A program made the translations under genes and the position numbers. The notes under the pieces are model-generated. The model worked only from the letters and a program-made list of their open reading frames with translations, made no database searches and had not been told where the DNA came from. 5,171 bases of DNA from Chloroflexota bacterium (lineage in GTDB: Bacteria; Chloroflexota; Limnocylindria; Limnocylindrales; CSP1-4). Positions 1 to 4,754 of the stretch are shown here, one piece after another. Position 1 is the stretch's first letter; every line of letters begins with the position of its first letter. The stretch lies in assembly GCA_025935655.1 (NCBI GenBank), contig JAICUV010000243.1:1-5171 (forward strand), read 5' to 3'.

Positions 1-413
1 AGCAGGTGGTGCTCGCACAGCGAGTAGAACGGGATGTCCTTGACGACCACCATCTCGCTGTAGTCGACCTCGAAGATCGCCTTGTTGATCAGGCGCTCCG
101 GGTCGACGTGGTAGCCCGCGGTGAGCTCGTGGTACATCCGGTGCACCCGCTCCGGCGTCCCCGCAACGCCCTCGCGCGACGGATCCTCGCCGATCTCGGT
201 GAGGATCTGGCGGACCGCGTCCTCGATCCCGCCGCTGACCGGCGTCGCGCCCCGCTTCGAGCGCCTGGCCGGCGGCGGGGCGGCGATCTCGGCGGCGCTC
301 GCGACGAGGCCCTCGAACCCGTCGTCGCCGATCTCGTTCTCGATCTCGTCGACGATCCGGCGGACGTTGTCCGGGAGGTCGCGCGTGGTGGGCTCGTCGG
401 GGCGGTCGCTCAT
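1..413 (-). CDS. folE: GTP cyclohydrolase I, N-terminal part (3' end outside window)
   Basis: FolE is the cytosolic enzyme that converts GTP to 7,8-dihydroneopterin triphosphate and formate, the first step of folate/pterin synthesis. The 137 complete codons visible contain an N-terminal extension (about residues 1-60), then the family core: GIEDAVRQIL (62-71), EDPSREGVAGTPERV (76-90) and SLCEHHL (131-137). Cys133 and His136 match the zinc ligands Cys110 and His113 of the E. coli enzyme. The third ligand and the catalytic C-terminal half lie beyond base 1. The extension is acidic and helical-looking at first, then Ala/Pro/Arg-rich (about 38-58), and is longer than in compact bacterial FolE. 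The ATG at 413-411 was chosen because no later Met precedes the core and a TACCAT box lies 8 nt upstream; no SD is present. It is divergent from the phosphotransferase gene with a 41-bp gap. Identity is very secure; the exact start is less so. Confidence 0.95.
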   Translation of the reverse strand, partial: MSDRPDEPTTRDLPDNVRRIVDEIENEIGDDGFEGLVASAAEIAAPPPARRSKRGATPVSGGIEDAVRQILTEIGEDPSREGVAGTPERVHRMYHELTAGYHVDPERLINKAIFEVDYSEMVVVKDIPFYSLCEHHL

Positions 414-421
414 GGCGGTCG

Positions 422-427
422 ATGGTA
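422..427 (-). promoter_or_regulatory. Candidate -10 box of folE (leaderless start)
   Basis: Read on the minus strand this is TACCAT, fitting TANNNT, followed by 8 nt (CGACCGCC) and the folE ATG. That spacing would place the transcription start at or within a base or two of the start codon. I see no SD-like purine run and no convincing -35 hexamer 16-18 bp upstream. In high-GC DNA an A/T-containing hexamer stands out, but a single hexamer is weak evidence; support comes from the same arrangement at other starts in this window. Confidence 0.4.
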
Positions 428-442
428 GCGCGGGGCGCCGTG

Positions 443-448
443 CATCAT
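443..448 (+). promoter_or_regulatory. Weak candidate -10 box of the phosphotransferase gene
   Basis: CATCAT, preceded by TG at 441-442, sits 6 nt before the preferred ATG at 455. It matches the -10 consensus only at the A of position 2 and the T of position 6. It is reported because no SD better than GCGGG precedes the start and because the position agrees with the leaderless pattern of neighbouring genes. If real, it would lie back to back with the folE -10 box, only 15 bp apart. Confidence 0.22.
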
Positions 449-454
449 TGCGGG

Positions 455-1069
455 ATGGCTGTCCGCGGCCGCGTCATCGTCCTCAACGGCACCTCGAGCG
501 CCGGCAAGTCCACGCTGATCCGCGCCATCCAGCCGCGGCTCGGCGGCGCGTGGCTCGGCGTGGGCATCGACACGGTGGTGTTCGCCCTCCCGAAGGCGTA
601 CCTGGACCAGCCGCTGTGGGGCGAGGTCTTCCGCTACGTGCCCGCCGAGCCTGGGTCGGACGCCCCGTTCCGGATCGTGACCGGCGAGCTCGGCCACCGG
701 CTCGTCGAGGGGATGCACCGCACGGTCGCGTCGCTCGCCGACGCGGGGCTGTCCGTGATCGTGGACCACGTGCTGCTCGAGCCCGACTGGCTCCCCGATC
801 TCGCGACGCGCCTCGCCGGGCACGAGGTCCTGTTCGTCGGGGTGCGCTGCCCGCTCGAGGTCGTCGTCCGCCGCGAGGCGGAGCGCAGGGACCGCACGAT
901 CGGCCAGGCGGCCGCGCAGTTCGACGTGGTCCACCGTGCGGGCGGCTACGACGTCGAGGTGGACACCTCGCGCCAGTCGCCGGACGAGGCCGCGGCAACG
1001 ATCGTGGGCGCGCTCGAGGGCGGGTTTCCGCCGGTCCCGTTCTCGCGAGTGCGGCCGCCAGCCCCCTGA
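455..1069 (+). CDS. Chloramphenicol phosphotransferase-like P-loop kinase
   Basis: This 204-residue protein resembles the Streptomyces venezuelae chloramphenicol 3-O-phosphotransferase family, which moves the ATP gamma-phosphate onto a small-molecule hydroxyl in the cytosol. It opens with a beta strand and Walker A motif, RVIVLNGTSSAGKST (6-20). GVGIDTVVFALP (35-46) follows, in which Asp39 aligns with the catalytic base Asp37 of the Streptomyces enzyme. Later come a VIVDHVLLEP strand, VLFVGVRCP and RREAERRDRTIGQAA, the Arg-rich lid region, and YDVEVDTS near the C-terminus. The ATG at 455 is preferred over the in-frame ATG at 422 because homologues begin just before the first strand, and because the 422 start would lie in the folE promoter region; an in-frame GTG at 440 is also possible. 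The stop is 7 bp from the convergent deacetylase stop. Family is secure; the substrate is unknown and need not be chloramphenicol. Confidence 0.86.
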   Translation: MAVRGRVIVLNGTSSAGKSTLIRAIQPRLGGAWLGVGIDTVVFALPKAYLDQPLWGEVFRYVPAEPGSDAPFRIVTGELGHRLVEGMHRTVASLADAGLSVIVDHVLLEPDWLPDLATRLAGHEVLFVGVRCPLEVVVRREAERRDRTIGQAAAQFDVVHRAGGYDVEVDTSRQSPDEAAATIVGALEGGFPPVPFSRVRPPAP

Positions 1070-1076
1070 CCCGCGC

Positions 1077-2153
1077 TCAGCCCGCCCGCGACCGCTGGTA
1101 GCGGCGGCCCTCCGCGCCGCGCAGCCACGCCCTGGCGTTCTCGCCGAGGTCGCCCACGTGGTAGCCACCCTCCTGGAGGATGACGAGCCGCTTGCCGAGC
1201 GCGGCGGTCCGCCGCCCGCACTCGTGGTAGACGGGCGTCGTGAGGGCGAAGTCCCCGATCGGGTCCTTGCCGTAGGTGTCGAAGCCGAGCGAGACCACGA
1301 CGACGTCGCCGGGCTCATCCGCGATCCGCGCGAGGCCCCGGTCGAGCGCCGCGAGGTACGCCTCGTCGTCCGTCCCGGCCGGCAGCGGGATGTTGAGGTT
1401 CGCGCCCGCCCCGTCGCCCTCGCCGCCCTCGTCCTCCCAGCCCAGGAGGTACGGATACTGCCGGTCCGGGTGCGCGTGGAGGCTGACGTACAGGACGTCG
1501 CCCCGGCGCCAGAAGATCTGCTCGGTCCCGTTGCCGTGGTGGAAGTCCACGTCGAGGATCGACACGTGCTCGCCGGTCGCGCGGGCAACGGCCTCCGCGG
1601 CGATCGCGGCGTTGTTGAAGTAGCAGAACCCGCCGTACATGCCCCGCGCCGCGTGGTGCCCGGGCGGGCGGCACAGGCCGTACGCGGCCCGCTCCCCGCC
1701 GAGCACGAGGTCCACCGTCGTGAGGGCCACGTCGACCGCGGCGCGCGCCGCCGCGTACGTCCCCTCGAGGATGTACGTGGACGTGTCCAGCGCCCAGTAC
1801 CCGGCCCGGCCGTCGATCTTCGTCGCCTCCCGGCGGGCCGACGCCGGCATCCCCTCGGTCGCCGCGGCGTTGGTGATCGTCTCGGGCGCGAGGAAGTCGT
1901 ACGGGTGCCCCTGGCGGACCGCCTCGTCCCAGGCCTCCTCGAGGAACCGCAGGAGTCCCGGGTCGTGGACGGCGGTGATCGGCTCCGGCCCGTGCGTGGC
2001 CGGGACGACCGCCTCGAACCCGCGGTCGGCCAGGAGCGTGGAGCGGATGGTCTCCGCCCGCTCCGCGACCTCGTTCGCCGCCACCTGGACGCCGAGGATG
2101 GTCTGGGTCCGGATGTCGTGGCCGAGGTGCAGCGGCGAGTAGACGAAGCGCAT
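1077..2153 (-). CDS. Acetylpolyamine amidohydrolase (histone deacetylase superfamily)
   Basis: This 358-residue zinc hydrolase most resembles Mycoplana ramosa acetylpolyamine amidohydrolase (about 341 residues), which removes acetyl groups from acetylated putrescine, spermidine or cadaverine. Family motifs appear in order: LCRPPGHHA (160-168) with the active-site pair His166/His167; ILDVDFHHGNGT (199-210) with zinc ligands Asp203 and His205; VSLGFDTYGKDPIG (287-300) with the third zinc ligand Asp292; and EGGYHVGDLG (328-337) with catalytic Tyr331. From memory of the M. ramosa protein, all these align at a constant offset of 8 (His158, Asp195, His197, Asp284, Tyr323), so the core looks gap-free and active. 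The long loop at about 83-125 is kept; in M. ramosa it forms the dimer interface and narrows the active-site entrance. The gene lies 33 bp after the alpha/beta-hydrolase-fold gene and has its own promoter-like sequence. A broader amidase or AcuC-like role is less likely. Confidence 0.92.
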   Translation of the reverse strand: MRFVYSPLHLGHDIRTQTILGVQVAANEVAERAETIRSTLLADRGFEAVVPATHGPEPITAVHDPGLLRFLEEAWDEAVRQGHPYDFLAPETITNAAATEGMPASARREATKIDGRAGYWALDTSTYILEGTYAAARAAVDVALTTVDLVLGGERAAYGLCRPPGHHAARGMYGGFCYFNNAAIAAEAVARATGEHVSILDVDFHHGNGTEQIFWRRGDVLYVSLHAHPDRQYPYLLGWEDEGGEGDGAGANLNIPLPAGTDDEAYLAALDRGLARIADEPGDVVVVSLGFDTYGKDPIGDFALTTPVYHECGRRTAALGKRLVILQEGGYHVGDLGENARAWLRGAEGRRYQRSRAG

Positions 2154-2160
2154 CCGCGCG

Positions 2161-2190
2161 ATGCTACCGACCGCGGCGGTCGCGCGTCAG
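2161..2190 (-). promoter_or_regulatory. Candidate promoter of the amidohydrolase gene with an internal palindrome
   Basis: Read on the minus strand: CTGACG (2190-2185), four of six matches to TTGACA, then an 18-bp spacer, then TAGCAT (2166-2161), then 7 nt and the amidohydrolase ATG. The putative -35 contains the TGA stop of the upstream hydrolase-fold gene. The spacer holds the 15-bp palindrome CGACCGCGGCGGTCG at 2168-2182. No SD lies before the ATG, in keeping with a leaderless transcript. The -10 and its spacing are the strongest part; the -35 match could be coincidental because its core is simply the stop codon. Confidence 0.42.
2168..2182. repeat. 15-bp perfect palindrome between two genes
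   Basis: CGACCGC-G-GCGGTCG has 7-bp arms around one central base. It begins 4 bp after the stop codon of the hydrolase-fold gene and ends 1 bp before the candidate -10 box of the amidohydrolase. As DNA it could be an operator. As RNA it could fold into a 6-bp stem with a CGG loop just after the stop, but no U-tract follows, so an intrinsic terminator is unlikely. GC-rich DNA yields short palindromes by chance, so function is unproven. Confidence 0.4.
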
Positions 2191-3149
2191 GCCGTTCCGA
2201 GGATCGCCGCGGTCACGTCCGCCGGCCGGTAGCGCATGAGGTTGTGCGCGATCCCCGGGAAGCCCGTGATGCGAATCGGGCCGCGTCCCGCCGCGGACCG
2301 GGCCATCGCGGTCCGGCGCAGCTCGGCGAGCCGCGCGTCCGGGTCGCCCGCGCCAAGCGCGACGAGCGCCGCGACCGGCGCCTCGACCGCCGCGAGACCC
2401 TCGGCCGGATCCCAGGCGAACATCCCCCGCACGATCGACTCCACGACGTGCGGGCGGACGGCGCGGACCACATGACCCGCGGCCGTCTCCACGACGGCGT
2501 CCCGTGCCGCGCGCTCCTGGTCCGCGTCCCACGTCCCGGGATCGAACGCGCGGCGGTCCGCGAGGAAGGCGTCCATGGATCGCAGCACCTCCGGCGGCTC
2601 GTCGAGGCCGCGCAGGAACTCGTCCACGTCGCTGTCCGTGGTCACCTCGAGCCGCTCCCAGCCGCCGTCCACGAGCACGATGCCTGCGCACCGTTCGCCC
2701 AGCGCCACCGCCGCTCGCGCCGCGACGATCGCCCCGAACCCGTGTCCCGCCACCACGACCCGTCCGCCCGCCAGCAACCCGGAGCCCTCGGCCACCGCGA
2801 CGGCGTCCGACGCCAGCGACTCCGGCTCGTAGCCGGTCATGGGCGCATCGGAGAGGCCCTGCCCGCGCAGGTCGGCCGCGACCACCCGGGTGACCGCGGC
2901 CAGGCGCCGGGCGACGGGTGCCCACGACCACGCCGGCTGGAGCAGGCCGGGAAGCAGGAGCACGCCGGGCGGGCCCGCCGCTCCCCACGCGTCGCCACCG
3001 GGGGGTCCGCCCCAGTCGAGGAAGTGCAGCCTGGACCCGTCATCCGCCGCGACGACGAACCCGTCGGGCTCGCGCGCCGGGTCCGGCGGCGGCGCCAGGA
3101 GCAGGTCTGGCGCCCACGGCTCGAGGGGGGCGGCGGGATCGAGGGTCAT
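2187..3149 (-). CDS. Alpha/beta-hydrolase-fold protein lacking the usual nucleophile
   Basis: This 320-residue protein has the alpha/beta-hydrolase sequence pattern: strand and oxyanion-hole region GVLLLPGLLQPAWSW (62-76), DLRGQGLSD (93-101), the nucleophile-elbow strand VVVAGHGFGAIVAARAA (131-147), LVDGG (159-163), a helical cap region (about 165-245), the strand before a possible acid residue ALVALGAGD (261-269), and a C-terminal GIAHNLMRYRP (299-309) carrying the expected catalytic His302. The elbow normally reads G-x-Ser/Asp/Cys-x-G; here it is G135-H-G137-F-G139, so the nucleophile position is Gly (codon GGG). Ordinary serine-type hydrolysis is therefore not expected from this residue. 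The start ATG (3149-3147) is chosen because TATCCT lies 7 nt upstream; the frame stays open further upstream, but only antisense to the zincin gene. It is divergent from that gene and lies upstream of the amidohydrolase. Substrate and role are unknown. Confidence 0.85.
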   Translation of the reverse strand: MTLDPAAPLEPWAPDLLLAPPPDPAREPDGFVVAADDGSRLHFLDWGGPPGGDAWGAAGPPGVLLLPGLLQPAWSWAPVARRLAAVTRVVAADLRGQGLSDAPMTGYEPESLASDAVAVAEGSGLLAGGRVVVAGHGFGAIVAARAAVALGERCAGIVLVDGGWERLEVTTDSDVDEFLRGLDEPPEVLRSMDAFLADRRAFDPGTWDADQERAARDAVVETAAGHVVRAVRPHVVESIVRGMFAWDPAEGLAAVEAPVAALVALGAGDPDARLAELRRTAMARSAAGRGPIRITGFPGIAHNLMRYRPADVTAAILGTA

Positions 3150-3155
3150 CGCGGC

Positions 3156-3162
3156 TAGGATA
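3156..3162. promoter_or_regulatory. Overlapping divergent -10 boxes (TAGGAT on +, TATCCT on -)
   Basis: The heptamer TAGGATA serves both strands. On the plus strand TAGGAT (3156-3161) ends 9 nt before the zincin ATG at 3171. On the minus strand TATCCT (3162-3157) ends 7 nt before the hydrolase-fold ATG at 3149. Both fit TANNNT at leaderless spacing, and the whole gap between the two start codons is only 21 bp. Any -35 elements would lie inside the opposite gene's coding sequence; I see no clear hexamer there at 16-18 bp. On the plus strand AGGA (3157-3160) could instead act as an SD with a 10-nt spacer, so the plus-strand reading is ambiguous; no such alternative exists for the minus-strand gene. 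Confidence 0.45.
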
Positions 3163-3170
3163 CGGGCGCC

Positions 3171-3587
3171 ATGGTCAAGCGCCGCCGCGGGTCCCGGTTC
3201 GCCGATCGGCGTCCCCGCGCCCGCCACGAGCGGTTCGACGTCCTCGTGGACCGCGCGATCGCCGGGATCCCGCAACCGTTCCGGGCCGCCCTCGACGAGA
3301 TCGCGATCGTGATCGCCGACGAGCCGGACGCGGACCAGCGACGGGAGAACGGCCTCGGGCCGGACGAGACGCTCTACGGCCTGTACGAGGGCGTGCCGCT
3401 CGACGAGTGGGGCGGCGACTGGCTGCCGGTCCCGACCCGGATCGTCCTGTTCCGGCTCCCGCTGGAGGAGGACTTCCCGGACCCGGAGGACCTCGCCGAC
3501 GAGGTGCGGATCACGATCCTCCACGAGCTCGCCCACCACCTGGGCATCGAGGACGAGGACCGCCTCCACGAGCTGGGGATCGACTGA
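3171..3587 (+). CDS. Small zincin-like metallopeptidase-family protein (HExxHxxGxxD)
   Basis: This 138-residue protein resembles the small bacterial zincin-like family I know as Pfam PF06262 (formerly DUF1025). A basic tail (1-21) precedes a domain opening FDVLVDRAIAGIPQPFRAAL (22-41). Next comes a central YGLYEGVPLDEW (69-80), where homologues typically have YGLYxGxPL, then RIVLFRLPLE (90-99). The active-site helix reads ITILHELAHHLGIEDEDRL (114-132), with His118 and His122 as zinc ligands, Glu119 as the catalytic base and Asp128 at the expected third-ligand position of HExxHxxGxxD. There is no signal peptide or membrane segment, so it should be cytosolic. Length is typical and all metal-site residues are present. 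The start fits a TAGGAT box 9 nt upstream. It ends 15 bp from the convergent membrane-protein gene. Physiological substrates are, to my knowledge, not established for this family. Confidence 0.88.
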   Translation: MVKRRRGSRFADRRPRARHERFDVLVDRAIAGIPQPFRAALDEIAIVIADEPDADQRRENGLGPDETLYGLYEGVPLDEWGGDWLPVPTRIVLFRLPLEEDFPDPEDLADEVRITILHELAHHLGIEDEDRLHELGID

Positions 3588-3606
3588 CGCCCTCGTCGCT
3601 CGTCAG
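3584..3606. repeat. Short inverted repeat across two convergent stop codons
   Basis: CTGACG (3584-3589) and CGTCAG (3601-3606) are perfect 6-bp complements around an 11-nt loop. Each arm contains the TGA stop of one of the two converging genes. A competing 5-bp stem, GCCCT (3589-3593) with AGGGC (3605-3609), overlaps it. There is no T-run on either side, so if it terminates transcription it is not a classical intrinsic terminator. The symmetry may only reflect both genes ending in the same C-TGA-CG context. Confidence 0.2.
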
Positions 3607-4754
3607 GGCCGGAGCTGCGCGAGGCCCACGACGAGCAGGACGAGCGCGAGCCCGGCGCCCACGCCGAGCGCGGGCGTGAACCACGGGCTCCAGATCGATC
3701 CGCCGCCGGCCGGGTCGTCGCGACCCGCCTGGAGGCCGTGCGTGTAGTGCGTGAGCGCCTCGAAGGCGTAGACGGCCGGCGCGGCCGTGATCGCCTCGAC
3801 CAGGAACAGCAGGGTCCCGAACGCGAACACGAGCGCCGCCACGAGCGGGATGACGAGCACCGGCGGGAACGACTCCGCGATCCCCGTGCCGTCGACGACC
3901 CGGACCACCACGTCGCCGCCGATCGACACGCCGAACAGCACGATGAACTGCGACAGGATGCCGAACAGGGCCACCACGATCGCCAGCCGCTTGCGCGCCC
4001 GGGCCAGCCGGATCGAGCGCTGGATCGCCTCGAACACGCCGACCTCACCGAGGACGATCCCCGACACGACGTACGCGAACGGCGCGCTCACCAGCGTGCC
4101 CACGACGAGCGAGACGCCGAAGTTGATCGCGTCCTGGTTCCCGAAGGCGAACACGAACGGCAGCTGGACGAGCGTGGACAGGAGCCCTGCCACCAGCCCG
4201 ACGAGGAACGTCGCGCCGAACACGCGCCAGAATCGGTGCCGCGCGATGGCGATCGACTCCCGGAGGCGCAGCGGCCGGCCCTCAGCGCGGCCGCCGATGA
4301 CCGCCACCGCCAGTGTCCGCGCCTCGGTGCTGGCGGCCAGGTAGCCGAGGAAGGCGATGCATGCCATGGCGATGATCGGGCCGTTGAGCCCGGAGTCGAT
4401 GGCGCTCTCGAACATCGGCGCCGCGACACTCGCACCGACCCCGACCAGCATCACGACCGGCGCGACCGTCACCAGCAGGATCAGCCCGATGTAGAAGCTC
4501 GCCGACCGGAGGCCGGAGTCGGGGCGCGTGAGCAGGTCGAACGCCTGGCCCACGAGCTTGCGGGTCCCGAGCGGGATCGCGAGGACCTCGTCGCGCACCG
4601 GCGACGCCCCGGGAATGCCGGCCGCGGGGCCCGCGAGCCCGGGCGGGAGCATCGGACCCACGAACGCGCCGTCGTACACGAGGCGGGGCGGCCCGTCCGG
4701 TGGTGCGGGCGGCCCCGGCGGCTCGGGCGGGATCGCCGCCGCGCCCTCCGTCAT
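3603..4754 (-). CDS. Polytopic membrane protein, unassigned, with Pro-rich N-terminus
   Basis: A 383-residue integral membrane protein of no specific function that I can recognise. Residues 1-60 are a soluble Pro/Gly-rich tail with IPPEPPGPPAPPDGPP at 8-23. Hydrophobic segments then fall near 88-112, 126-153, 178-204, 212-238, 257-278, 298-330 (long, perhaps two passes) and 360-380, giving about seven or eight spans. Two Arg-rich amphipathic stretches, ESIAIARHRFWRV (166-178) and RSIRLARARKRLA (246-258), each lead into a hydrophobic helix, suggesting an internal repeat. The pattern recalls DUF975-like proteins or the membrane domain of glycerophosphodiester phosphodiesterases, but no catalytic motif supports that. 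The ATG at 4754 is chosen because it overlaps the dehydratase stop as ATGA; an in-frame ATG at 4850 would lie inside the dehydratase. GGGGAGG at 4774-4768, 13 nt upstream, may be a distant SD. Translation is probably coupled to the upstream gene. Confidence 0.84.
   Translation of the reverse strand: MTEGAAAIPPEPPGPPAPPDGPPRLVYDGAFVGPMLPPGLAGPAAGIPGASPVRDEVLAIPLGTRKLVGQAFDLLTRPDSGLRSASFYIGLILLVTVAPVVMLVGVGASVAAPMFESAIDSGLNGPIIAMACIAFLGYLAASTEARTLAVAVIGGRAEGRPLRLRESIAIARHRFWRVFGATFLVGLVAGLLSTLVQLPFVFAFGNQDAINFGVSLVVGTLVSAPFAYVVSGIVLGEVGVFEAIQRSIRLARARKRLAIVVALFGILSQFIVLFGVSIGGDVVVRVVDGTGIAESFPPVLVIPLVAALVFAFGTLLFLVEAITAAPAVYAFEALTHYTHGLQAGRDDPAGGGSIWSPWFTPALGVGAGLALVLLVVGLAQLRP

Noticed and set aside
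422..454. Earlier ATG for the phosphotransferase gene
   Set aside because: The added 11 residues (MVARGAVHHCG) precede the usual family start, and the ATG at 422 lies within the candidate folE -10 box; the ATG at 455 fits the family better.
1066..1080. CTGA...TCAG symmetry over the two convergent stop codons
   Set aside because: Only four bases per arm match, and three of those are the TGA stops themselves, so the symmetry is nearly automatic.
1092..1104. CCGCT-GGT-AGCGG hairpin as a terminator between the convergent genes
   Set aside because: It lies inside the amidohydrolase coding sequence, has only a 5-bp stem and lacks any T-run; short hairpins like this are common in GC-rich coding DNA.
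936..3158. A 740-codon open frame on the plus strand
   Set aside because: It runs antisense through the amidohydrolase and hydrolase-fold genes, both of which have clear family motifs. Its product is an Arg/Ala/Pro/Gly-rich composition typical of a shadow frame in GC-rich DNA, with no recognisable domain.
3173..3178. TTGACC on the minus strand as a -35 for the hydrolase-fold gene
   Set aside because: It matches TTGACA at five of six positions but lies only 10 bp from the TATCCT box, far too close for a normal sigma-70-type promoter.
3150..3569. Upstream extension of the hydrolase-fold protein by 140 codons
   Set aside because: The frame is open, but the extension is antisense to the zincin gene with its intact HExxHxxGxxD site, and the ATG at 3149 already sits correctly behind a TATCCT box and before the fold.
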